A DNA stretch of 40,493 nucleotides from a virus, in the IMG/VR virus record IMGVR_UViG_3300020159_003753, positions 1 through 40,493 of that record; one strand, given 5' to 3'. Positions 8,424 to 17,165 of this stretch are shown in pieces (the stretch's first letter is position 1; each line of letters starts with the position of its first letter). The notes beneath the pieces are model-generated. The model had not been told where the DNA came from, did not search any database, and saw only the letters and a program-made list of their open reading frames with translations. The translations under genes and the position numbers were made by a program.

Positions 8424-9994
8424 TGCCAGGAGCAAAGAAAAATTTTATCGGACTTGAGGGATTTATCTGGTGGATTGGGATCGTAGAAGATCGCAATGAT
8501 CCAGAGCAGCTTGGTCGTGTCCGCGTGCGTTGCTTTGGTTGGCACACGGAAGATAAAATCAAAATCCCAACTGATACGCTTCCTTGGGCACATCCTGTAA
8601 TTCCAGTAAACAATCCAAATAGTTATACGCCAAAAGAAGGTGATATGGTTTTTGGGTTTTTTATTGACGGTGATAGTGCGCAGAACCCAGCAATTATGGG
8701 GGTTTTGCCAGGAAAGCCAGACAAGAAACCAAACTATCAAAAAGGATTTAGCGATCCTGGAACAACACTCAGCGTTCGCCCTAAAAAGCCAAATGATAAT
8801 GCTGAGCAGTATCCAAAATCAAAATATACAAAAGAACCAACAACAAATAGACTTGGTCGCGGAAAACCAGAAGGAACCATTATTGAGACAAGAAAAAAGA
8901 ATCTCAAGAAAGGTATCAAATCAGCTGGTGGTGTTTCTTGGAGTGAACCTGCACCAGCCTACGCAACAAAGTACCCATACAATAATGCATTGGAGACAGA
9001 GTCTGGTCATGCATTAGAGTTTGATGATACACCTGGAAAAGAAAGAGTTCATTTGGCTCATCGAAATGGATCATTTATTGAGATTGATAGCGCAGGTAAT
9101 CGAGTAGAACGAGTGCAAAAAGATAATTACACTGTGATCATGGGAAGCGATTACATCTATATCAAAGGCAAAGCAGCGATTACAGTTGATGGTGATTTCA
9201 ATATGAAAACATCAACAATCAATATTGAGGCAAAAGCCATCAATATGGCAGCTGATGGTGATATTCGAATCAAAGGTCGCTCAGTAAAAATTGAATCAAC
9301 AAGTGGAATGGATCTAAAAGCTGGTGGGTCTGGAAACTTCACCTCTGGTGGCAAACTTTCTCTCAAGGGCGCAACTGCTGCTCTTGCTGGTGCAACAGTC
9401 GATATTCCTGCAGGAAAAATTGGGCTACAATCTGGATCTGCATCAAGTGCATCTGGAACTGGATTGAAGGGTGGCGGATCCACACCATCCACAGAAGAAG
9501 TATCTGAAGCGGCAAATTCCGCAGCAAATGTTGCTTCTGGAGGAATTGCTGCAGAAAGTTTAGAGGAAGTTGCAGTGACATCGAAAAAGGTTTCAATATC
9601 AGAAAAATCTATGCTCGGTAAGGCATTAGAGGGTGTAACTTCGACTGTATCATCTGTATTTACAGAAGTCAAAAATGTCGCTGATGGACTTCTAAAGGAC
9701 TTTGCTTCAAATCTTGTTCCGTTGGGAGAACTAACAGACAGAACGTTCTCATTCGAAGGAATGGTGAATGACTCTAAAGGTTCTATCTTGAGTCTGAAAG
9801 ATGATCTGAAGTATACTCTCCTGAATAAAATTGATCAGGTTTCTACAGAAGCGTTGAATCGAAATATAGAATTCAATCCAGATTCAGACATAAAGGCTGC
9901 AATTGCGTCGACGGTAACAAATGTTGTTGTGGATAAAATTGGTAAGAGAATATACCCAAAAACTGAAACGATTATCGGCGGAGGAGATGGCTGA
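8423..9994 (+). CDS. gp5: Baseplate spike gp5, lacking the lysozyme domain
   Basis: A 523-aa protein from ATG 8423; a GTG one codon earlier is possible but less likely. Residues about 5-90 are the gp5 OB-fold (WWIGIVEDRNDPEQLGRVRV, then WAHPVIPVN, GDMVFGFFIDGD and NPAIMGVLPG). Residues about 190-320 are a VgrG/gp5C-like needle of short repeating strands (GSFIEIDSAGNRV, ITVDGDFNMKTSTINIEAKA). T4 gp5 has a lysozyme domain between these two; here only about 100 Lys/Pro-rich residues separate them and no lysozyme-like sequence is seen. The last 180 residues are Ala/Ser-rich then helical, with no counterpart known to me. As the puncturing spike it would be capped by gp27 above; a cell-wall enzyme must come from elsewhere. 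Confidence 0.88.
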   Translation: MPGAKKNFIGLEGFIWWIGIVEDRNDPEQLGRVRVRCFGWHTEDKIKIPTDTLPWAHPVIPVNNPNSYTPKEGDMVFGFFIDGDSAQNPAIMGVLPGKPDKKPNYQKGFSDPGTTLSVRPKKPNDNAEQYPKSKYTKEPTTNRLGRGKPEGTIIETRKKNLKKGIKSAGGVSWSEPAPAYATKYPYNNALETESGHALEFDDTPGKERVHLAHRNGSFIEIDSAGNRVERVQKDNYTVIMGSDYIYIKGKAAITVDGDFNMKTSTINIEAKAINMAADGDIRIKGRSVKIESTSGMDLKAGGSGNFTSGGKLSLKGATAALAGATVDIPAGKIGLQSGSASSASGTGLKGGGSTPSTEEVSEAANSAANVASGGIAAESLEEVAVTSKKVSISEKSMLGKALEGVTSTVSSVFTEVKNVADGLLKDFASNLVPLGELTDRTFSFEGMVNDSKGSILSLKDDLKYTLLNKIDQVSTEALNRNIEFNPDSDIKAAIASTVTNVVVDKIGKRIYPKTETIIGGGDG

Positions 9995-10887
9995 TGGGAT
10001 TCGTCACAAAAGCGGAAGCATATATTATTTCTGAACTCAAATCTACTGTAATGGATCGCCTTCACATGGGTGGATCATTTCTTCAGCAGGTCCCAACTGT
10101 CACAGTCGGTGGATTACCTGTTGCAATTAGAGAAGGGGGTGGATTGGGTGCTCTTGGTGGTCAGCTTGGGGGAATCATCGGTCAAATTCAAGACGCTGCA
10201 GGTCAACTTTCAAACCTAGTAGAAAACCCAATGGGAGCTCTTGAATCTGCAATCGGCGATCAAATTTCAGGTCTGACTTCTACGCTTGGAGATGCTGCAC
10301 TCACCTCTGTTCTCTCTGGTGGACAATTATCATCGCTCACCACTGCATTGGGTAATATGCAAACCTCATTCTCTTCTTTTCAAACACACACCAGCCAGTT
10401 ATCTGGACTCACAGAGTCCGTTAGCGACTCTGTTCCAGATCTAAAAAAGTTGATGAATACTGGAAATACACTCAAGAGTCTGGGGACTGATACTGCAGAC
10501 GACTTTATAAAAAACACCGCTTCGGCACTATTCGCAGATGATAGTCTACAGGGAGTTACGAATAAACTACAATTGGATGTTGCAAGAAATCTGAATCTCA
10601 TCAAAACACTAAATCCAGTCGCCAATTCTTCGCAGATATCCACTCTTGTATCGGAGACGATAACACTACTAAATAATCAAAAAAGCACTCTCGATGATAT
10701 AAGAACGGCAGACGTGAACAACTTTGCAAACTCGGTGAATAAAGTAGAATATGCAACTTCTGCCATTGGTTTAGCCTCGCAATTTGCAGACACAGATAGC
10801 GTGACATATAGCCTCTTCAATAAAGTCGGAAAGGGTAGCGTGGTAACTTCTTTGAGCACAGCATTGGATAGCGCAACACTAGAATGA
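9994..10887 (+). CDS. Unknown helical virion protein between gp5 and gp25
   Basis: A 297-aa protein with no family I recognise. Residues about 45-100 are Gly-rich (GGGLGALGGQLGGIIGQIQD). The rest is built of Ser/Thr/Leu heptad-like helices (SSLTTALGNMQTSFSSFQ), suggesting a long coiled coil. There is one Cys-free hydrophobic stretch but no signal peptide. It sits between the spike gp5 (TGATG overlap) and gp25 (ATGA overlap), so it is expressed with the baseplate. A role at the spike tip or as an accessory hub or chaperone protein is possible, because the slot after the spike often holds tip or PAAR proteins, but it has no PAAR repeats or metal-binding motif. Confidence 0.75.
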   Translation: MGFVTKAEAYIISELKSTVMDRLHMGGSFLQQVPTVTVGGLPVAIREGGGLGALGGQLGGIIGQIQDAAGQLSNLVENPMGALESAIGDQISGLTSTLGDAALTSVLSGGQLSSLTTALGNMQTSFSSFQTHTSQLSGLTESVSDSVPDLKKLMNTGNTLKSLGTDTADDFIKNTASALFADDSLQGVTNKLQLDVARNLNLIKTLNPVANSSQISTLVSETITLLNNQKSTLDDIRTADVNNFANSVNKVEYATSAIGLASQFADTDSVTYSLFNKVGKGSVVTSLSTALDSATLE

Positions 10888-11276
10888 GTCTAATTGCAAG
10901 AAAATTTTCGGATTTTGACCTCGACTTCACAGCACATCCTGTGACGAAAGATATATCCAAAAAACTCAATGAGAATGCAATTTCTCAATCAATTCGAAAC
11001 CTTCTTCTCACAGGTCACTATGAAAGACCATTCAAGCCAGAACTTGGATCAAACCTAAGAAAGTTTCTATTTGAACCAATTGACAATGTCACAACTTCGT
11101 TGATTCAAGATGCAATCTTTCAGACTCTAAAGAACTATGAGCCAAGAATTGAGATTCAAGAAATCACTGCTGCTCCAAATTACGACGAAGATCGATATGA
11201 TATAACATTATCTTTCTTTGTTCGTAATACAATCGAACCTATAACTGTAACATTCTTTTTAGAACGAGTACGCTAA
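10884..11276 (+). CDS. gp25: Baseplate wedge subunit gp25 (gp25/lysozyme-like family)
   Basis: A 130-aa protein matching T4 gp25 in length (132 aa) and motifs: SIRNLLLTGHYERPFKPELG, the family's core 'NLL.T..GER.F.P..G' block, and NYEPRIEIQEI, the conserved Glu-Pro-Arg motif that packs at the heart of the wedge. gp25 joins the wedge (gp6/gp7/gp53) to the sheath and is conserved across contractile injection systems. The family name includes 'lysozyme', but it is structural and no catalytic dyad is needed. It overlaps the previous gene as ATGA and directly abuts gp6. Confidence 0.93.
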   Translation: MSLIARKFSDFDLDFTAHPVTKDISKKLNENAISQSIRNLLLTGHYERPFKPELGSNLRKFLFEPIDNVTTSLIQDAIFQTLKNYEPRIEIQEITAAPNYDEDRYDITLSFFVRNTIEPITVTFFLERVR

Positions 11277-13349
11277 ATGGCTAATTCAGATGCAAAACTC
11301 AAAGTCGCAGAACTAGACTTTGATAAAATTCGAGATAATCTAAAGGCTTATCTCAAGTCTCAATCAGAATTTAGCGATTATAATTTTGAAGGATCAGGCA
11401 TGTCTGTGCTTCTTGATCTTCTTTCATATAATACTCATTATATGGGATATTATTTGAATATGGTTGCTAATGAGATGTTTATTGATACTGCACTCACTCG
11501 TCAGTCTGTTGTGTCTCATGCTAAACTTCTTGGATATACTCCTCGCTCTAGAGTTGCTGCTCGCGCTGCAGTTGATCTGACAATTACTCCAGTTGCAAAC
11601 GACTCAAACAGTGCTGTTCTAATTCCTCGATTTACTCGCTTTGTTTCTGAGAGCAAGGATGGCGCCAACTATGTTTTTGTTACGCCATCAAGCAGAATTG
11701 CAACAAAAAATTCTGATACTGGATTGTTTGTAGTTGAAAATGTAGAAATCAAAGAAGGACAGCCAACTGGATTCACATTCGCATATGATGAGCAAACAAA
11801 CCCAAAACAGTATTTTGAAATTCCTGATGGGGGAATTGATACTGAAACACTAAAAGTTTCTGTTCAAGTATCAGCAGAAAATGCCAATTTAGAATCATAT
11901 ACATTATCTCAAGACGCGACAGATGTTGATGCAAATGCAAGAGTTTATTATCTTGAAGAAAATAAGAATGGAAAATATCAAATCTATTTCGGTGATGGAA
12001 TTATCGGAAAGAAATTGACAAATGGTAATATTGTTGTCGTATCTTATATTGTAACTAGCGGATCTGATGCAAATGGATTGCGCTCGTTCAAACTTCTCGA
12101 TACCATTTTAGGCGGAAATACATCAGTAGATGTCACACTAGTGAATGAATCTTCTTCTGGTGCTGCTGCAGAAACTATCGATAAGATTCGCTTTACTGCT
12201 CCAAAGGCATACATTTCTCAAAATCGTGCTGTAACAAAGAACGATTATATTGCTCTTGTAAATCGCGATTATCCATATTTTGATGCAGTCAATGTATGGG
12301 GTGGTGAGGAAGTGAATCCTCCTGTATATGGAAAGGTATTCTTCTCAGCAAAGCCACTTGGTGGATATGAGATTACTGCAACTGAAATTGAACATGTCAA
12401 AACAAATATTCTAAAGCCATTCAGTGTTCTTACTGTGACACCAGAATATGTTCCAGCTGATTATAACTATGTGAATGTGCGCGCTGAAGTTTGGTATGAT
12501 CCAACAAAAACCAATAAAACTTCTTCTGAGGTCAACGCTGCAGTTATTGCTGCAATTCGCGGTTTTGCATCAACAAATCTAAACAGTTTCAATTCTATCT
12601 TTAGAGTTTCTCAGATTTCTAGAGCTGTTGATGACTGCGACAATTCAATTGTCAGCAATGATATCTTCATCTCTCTCGAGAAACGTTTCTTTGCTGATAG
12701 CACGAAACGTCTATCTTATACACTTGATTTCAATACTGAACTGATCCAAGGAACAGTGAGTGATCATATACAAATTACTCCATCATTCAAATACTATGAT
12801 GAGACTGGTGTCTTGAGAGATTGCTATATCGAAGAAGTTATCCAATCATACACTGGAGTTGATGACATTTCTGTTCTTGCTCCAGGTAGTGGGTATACAA
12901 CAACACCTGAAGTAATCATCGAAGGTGATGGACAAGGCGCAACAGCTGAAGCACTGATTGTAAATGGACAAATAAAGAAAATTGTGGTCACAAATACTGG
13001 TTCTGATTATACATCAGCAAGCGCAAGAGTTGTTGGTGGTGGTGGAGTTGGCGCTCTACTTGATGTAAACCTTCAGGGAAGAACTGGTCGTCTAAAGATC
13101 TATTACTTTGACGAAGTTTCTCCAGTAAAGAAAACAATTGATGCAAATATCGGTGTCATTGATTATAAAACAGGTATTGTGAAAATCAACAATTTCCAAC
13201 CTGTTTCTGTATCTGATCCGTTTGGAACTCTAGTCGTTCATGCAATACCAGCAAGAAAAGTATTCTCATCGTCACAAAATAAAATTGTGACTATGGATCT
13301 ATCTGATCCTGGAAGCGTAACAACAGTCATTACACCAGTTGTGGGCTAA
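11277..13349 (+). CDS. gp6: Baseplate wedge subunit gp6 (baseplate J-like)
   Basis: A 690-aa protein (T4 gp6 is 660 aa). The N-terminus SDYNFEGSGMSVLLDLLSYN, followed by THYMGYYLNMVANEMFIDTA and SVVSHAKLLGYTPRS, is the gp6/baseplate J start. Later, YQIYFGDGIIGKKLTNGN and KAYISQNRAVTKNDYIALV are also typical. gp6 dimers form the continuous inner ring of the baseplate. Residues about 530-600 contain an extra GSGYTTTPEVIIEG module that recurs in the neighbouring wedge proteins. It begins directly after gp25 and is 2 bases from gp7, so these are cotranscribed. Confidence 0.92.
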   Translation: MANSDAKLKVAELDFDKIRDNLKAYLKSQSEFSDYNFEGSGMSVLLDLLSYNTHYMGYYLNMVANEMFIDTALTRQSVVSHAKLLGYTPRSRVAARAAVDLTITPVANDSNSAVLIPRFTRFVSESKDGANYVFVTPSSRIATKNSDTGLFVVENVEIKEGQPTGFTFAYDEQTNPKQYFEIPDGGIDTETLKVSVQVSAENANLESYTLSQDATDVDANARVYYLEENKNGKYQIYFGDGIIGKKLTNGNIVVVSYIVTSGSDANGLRSFKLLDTILGGNTSVDVTLVNESSSGAAAETIDKIRFTAPKAYISQNRAVTKNDYIALVNRDYPYFDAVNVWGGEEVNPPVYGKVFFSAKPLGGYEITATEIEHVKTNILKPFSVLTVTPEYVPADYNYVNVRAEVWYDPTKTNKTSSEVNAAVIAAIRGFASTNLNSFNSIFRVSQISRAVDDCDNSIVSNDIFISLEKRFFADSTKRLSYTLDFNTELIQGTVSDHIQITPSFKYYDETGVLRDCYIEEVIQSYTGVDDISVLAPGSGYTTTPEVIIEGDGQGATAEALIVNGQIKKIVVTNTGSDYTSASARVVGGGGVGALLDVNLQGRTGRLKIYYFDEVSPVKKTIDANIGVIDYKTGIVKINNFQPVSVSDPFGTLVVHAIPARKVFSSSQNKIVTMDLSDPGSVTTVITPVVG

Positions 13350-13351
13350 TT

Positions 13352-16300
13352 ATGTCTGTGACAGAAAAAACAATATCTGCGCTGGTTCAAACACAGTTAC
13401 CTGATTTTATCAGAGCAGATCACCCAAAGTTTCAGCGTTTCATTGAGTTGTATTATCAATGGCTAGAAACAAATAATCCAGACGGTGTTTCTAATACTGC
13501 TGGCAATACAATCTATCATGCTATGAATATTGATTCATATCGTGACATTGATAGCACACCATCTGAGTTTATTCGATACTTCAAACAAGAAATATTACCA
13601 TATTTTCCAGAAAGAACTGCACTCAGCACTGAAAAGATTTTGAAAAGTGCAAGAGAGTTTTATAGCAAAAAAGGTAGCGAAGAATCGCTCAAGTGGTTAT
13701 TCAAAGCATTATTTGCCGAAGATATTGAAGTTGTTTACCCGAAAGAAGAAATTCTAATTGCATCGGATGGTAAATGGCTAAAACCAAAAGCATTTCAGAT
13801 TACGTCTAGTGATTCAAACAAAAGTGTAAATGTGCAACTTCTGAATAAGAGAGTTGTAACAGGAACTGAATCAGGTGCAACTTGTGTTGTTGAAACTGCA
13901 AATCGAACCATTGATAAAACAAATGGAAAAGAAATTATTGAGATTTATGTCTCAAACGTAAAGCAGTATTTCAATAATGGCGAAAAAATTAGCATTACTT
14001 ATGTCGATGAACAAGGTGAAGAAAGAGAGTTTCTAGAAAGAATTGTTGGTACAATCTCTAATATCAAAGTTGATTCGAATATTAGAACAGATCCAACACA
14101 GCGTCGTCGTGGATTATATTATAACATCGGTGATCCAATCGTTGTTGTTGGTGGTCTTGGTCTTACAGGTGAGGCAAATGACGCAGTTGCAATTGTCGGT
14201 AATGTAACTCTTGGTTCTATTGAATCCGTCACAACCAGATTTCCTGGATATGGATATCGTCTATATTCAAATACAGAAGTTATTGTCTACCGAAGCACAG
14301 GCGATGATCCTCGCTCTAACTCTTTCACCGATTTGCGCGTTGTGGTTCTAAATGAGACTGTTGATGCAAATAGCGAAAAGAATTTTTCTGAGAGCATCAC
14401 ATATGATCGATCTGTAATCGATTATACAAGCAGCAGTCTTATTAGTGCTGCAAATTTGCAAGCACTCACTCTAAACAACAGAAACGTTCTATTGAACGTA
14501 ACAGAAACAGATAAAGACGATTATTTTATCAATAATGAACTTTTCTGGGCAAATGGAACAAACTATATTGATGCAAAATTCACAGGTAAAGTTGCAACTC
14601 CTAATAATACAATATTTGGATTGAGTGGACCAACAAATAACACAGGCGGTCTTTTGTTATACGATGTTCAAGTTGCAACTGGACTTACTGTTGAGACAGT
14701 TCTTTCGGGTCAAACGCTTCGCGCACTCAACGAAGGTGGCAGCGGAAAGGTCTTTACTATAAACTCAGTGACAAGCAATAATGTTCCAGCAAATGCAGAT
14801 AGTAAACTTATACAATGTTTAGACTTTGTGACTGAGAGTACAGGTGGAATTGCACTTGTTTCTGTTCTCAATGGTGGTGCTGGATTTAGACAATCGCCAA
14901 CTTTAGGAATTGAGTCTCATTACGATACTCAATTATCAGCAGCATATGATTATGAAAATGATGATCAACGAGTTCTAAAGAGACAAACTTGGCAGACATT
15001 CAAAGATCTTGGTTTGATCTCGCATGTTCGCATTCTAAATGGCGGATCGAATTATTCAGTAAATGACACCTTTGTATTTCATGGTCGTGGATATGGTGGT
15101 TCTGGTCGAGTAAAAACTGTCGGCGCAGGAGGTCGTATCACATCTGTTGAGATTACAAATAGAGGTGAAGGATATCTTGCACGACCAGAAGTTTTTGTGA
15201 CACGAGCAAGTCAGACATTGACTTCTTTGACAGGAACAGTAAATGTATCAACTGGCAGTCGCGTAGTTATCGGAACAGGAACATCTTTTGCTGGAAGTGG
15301 TGGTGCGAACACTCGCCACCTAATCAAAGTCAATAATGAAATTCGTCGTGTTGTGAGCGTAGTAAATAACACATATCTGGTTGTAAATAGCGAATTCAAG
15401 AAAACAGGAACTGGAAATACTATTCAGCGTTTAGATGGAACAGAGCCAGTGCTAACGGCATATCTATTTGGCGATGGCGTTGAAAATATTGTAAACACTT
15501 CTGCAATTGGTCGCGTAAAAGATATTCGCCTCATTTATCGTGGCTATGATTATGTTGCCACACCAAACGTTTCTATGAAGGTTCTTGATACTGTTATCAA
15601 TCCAGTTCCAGAATCTAATGTGTTTTACGAAACTGAGTATGCTTATCAGGGAAGCAGTTTAGCAACGGCAACATTTAGAGCAAATGTGAAGTCGTATAAC
15701 ACAACCACTGGTGTTCTTAGATTATATGATTATTCTGGAGTATTCAGCAATACTTCAGATTTGATCACAGCAAATGGCGTTTATTGCAACTCTAATCTTT
15801 CAATGAACGTTCCAGCTCCAGAGCAATATGCATCTCAAGTTATTGCTGATGGGCTTCCAAACCCAATGAAGTATGGTAATGGTCTTGCGAAAGCAAAAGC
15901 CTTCTTCGCTAATGGATTGATCGAGTTCAACGGATTCTATTTGAATACTGATGGATTTACTAGTGCTGATAAAGTTATTCAAGATAGTAAGATCTATCAT
16001 AACTTCTCTTATGTTGTTGAATCAGAGAAAAGTTTAGTAGATTATGAAACGACAATCAAAAATATTGCTCATCCAGCAGGTATGTCGTTGATTGCAAAGA
16101 CTATTTCTAAGCAAGACATTGAAAGAGCAGTTGAGCATTCTTCAAATGTCACTGCAATATTATCGAAGAACAAAACTGATGGTGCTGGAGCTGGAACAGT
16201 TACTGTTGCAAACTCATACTCAAATGTGGTTGTAGGCACTTCTACTTTGTTTGTTCCAGCCCCATCAAGCGTTGATTATGCAAATAATAGAGTAAACGTT

Positions 16301-17158
16301 GGTGATCTATTGATCATCGATAATGAGGCTGCAGTTGGCAGACTTCCAATCAGTAGAGTCATTTCAAATGTAGTAAGCAATACGCAACTTCAAGTATATG
16401 GTGACTTTATCTATCGTGGACAAGGTTTAGCAACAAGTAATACAATGTTCCTTCGAATTCTTGGCGCTTCAGACGCCACTGGAAACGAGGTTATTGCTCT
16501 TCCAAACTCTCGTTATGATGGACTTTATGCAGGAAACTTGGCGCTAAATCCTGATGCTCCGATTGTTTCTGTAAATAATATTATTCGAATTGGTGGAGAA
16601 GTTAGAGAAGTTATCTCTGTAACAAATGCGACGCATTTTGTCGTAAATAGTGATTTTCAAACATATTCAAGTGGTAAAGCCCTTGAAATTCTATCAAACA
16701 CTCGCCTCGTCATATCAGGAAATGCGAATGTGTTGAGTGAGTATGTTGTAGTTGGAGACAATGTCTCATTGAATATTGCTACTGCAAATGTGTACACAGC
16801 ACAAACAGGAACAGTCACTGTGTATGATACTAATACAACTGTTGTTGGTACTGGAACTTTATTCACAACGCAATTGGTAGCCAATGACTATATCATGGTT
16901 GCAAACCAGGTTAGACAAGTAATAAATATCTCTAATGCGACTGTTTTGACTGTTGACTCGCCTTATTCATCTAATACCAATGATATAATTTACTTGAAGA
17001 GAGCAACATCTCAAAACGCTAGAGTAAATGCAATTATAAGCAACTATATTGATCTCAACCTTTGGTTCTATGGAAATGTGACTTCTTCTGTGTATCATGT
17101 TGTTCCAAATCTTGCAACTAGCCATAAATTTAGTATTGTAACGCTAACAGGAAATTGA
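13352..17158 (+). CDS. gp7: Baseplate wedge subunit gp7
   Basis: A 1268-aa protein, longer than T4 gp7 (1032 aa). The N-terminal 130 residues (LPDFIRADHPKFQRFIELYY, then FYSKKGSEESLKWLFKALF) are typical of the large wedge protein following gp6 in T4-like marine phages. The rest is a chain of beta modules. One type reads GxGY..P.V (for example GGSNYSVNDTFVFHGRG). Another, seen at least three times, reads VVGTGTLF...VVSV.N.T.LVV. In T4 gp7 links the wedge to peripheral proteins such as gp10. Position after gp6 and before gp8 agrees. The C-terminal third seems expanded by module duplication. Confidence 0.85.
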   Translation: MSVTEKTISALVQTQLPDFIRADHPKFQRFIELYYQWLETNNPDGVSNTAGNTIYHAMNIDSYRDIDSTPSEFIRYFKQEILPYFPERTALSTEKILKSAREFYSKKGSEESLKWLFKALFAEDIEVVYPKEEILIASDGKWLKPKAFQITSSDSNKSVNVQLLNKRVVTGTESGATCVVETANRTIDKTNGKEIIEIYVSNVKQYFNNGEKISITYVDEQGEEREFLERIVGTISNIKVDSNIRTDPTQRRRGLYYNIGDPIVVVGGLGLTGEANDAVAIVGNVTLGSIESVTTRFPGYGYRLYSNTEVIVYRSTGDDPRSNSFTDLRVVVLNETVDANSEKNFSESITYDRSVIDYTSSSLISAANLQALTLNNRNVLLNVTETDKDDYFINNELFWANGTNYIDAKFTGKVATPNNTIFGLSGPTNNTGGLLLYDVQVATGLTVETVLSGQTLRALNEGGSGKVFTINSVTSNNVPANADSKLIQCLDFVTESTGGIALVSVLNGGAGFRQSPTLGIESHYDTQLSAAYDYENDDQRVLKRQTWQTFKDLGLISHVRILNGGSNYSVNDTFVFHGRGYGGSGRVKTVGAGGRITSVEITNRGEGYLARPEVFVTRASQTLTSLTGTVNVSTGSRVVIGTGTSFAGSGGANTRHLIKVNNEIRRVVSVVNNTYLVVNSEFKKTGTGNTIQRLDGTEPVLTAYLFGDGVENIVNTSAIGRVKDIRLIYRGYDYVATPNVSMKVLDTVINPVPESNVFYETEYAYQGSSLATATFRANVKSYNTTTGVLRLYDYSGVFSNTSDLITANGVYCNSNLSMNVPAPEQYASQVIADGLPNPMKYGNGLAKAKAFFANGLIEFNGFYLNTDGFTSADKVIQDSKIYHNFSYVVESEKSLVDYETTIKNIAHPAGMSLIAKTISKQDIERAVEHSSNVTAILSKNKTDGAGAGTVTVANSYSNVVVGTSTLFVPAPSSVDYANNRVNVGDLLIIDNEAAVGRLPISRVISNVVSNTQLQVYGDFIYRGQGLATSNTMFLRILGASDATGNEVIALPNSRYDGLYAGNLALNPDAPIVSVNNIIRIGGEVREVISVTNATHFVVNSDFQTYSSGKALEILSNTRLVISGNANVLSEYVVVGDNVSLNIATANVYTAQTGTVTVYDTNTTVVGTGTLFTTQLVANDYIMVANQVRQVINISNATVLTVDSPYSSNTNDIIYLKRATSQNARVNAIISNYIDLNLWFYGNVTSSVYHVVPNLATSHKFSIVTLTGN

Positions 17159-17165
17159 AATATCA

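Noticed and set aside
16921-16930. AATAAATA late-promoter match inside gp7, and another at 26783-26790
   Set aside because: Both lie within coding sequence, far from or poorly placed for a gene start; in AT-rich DNA chance matches are expected.
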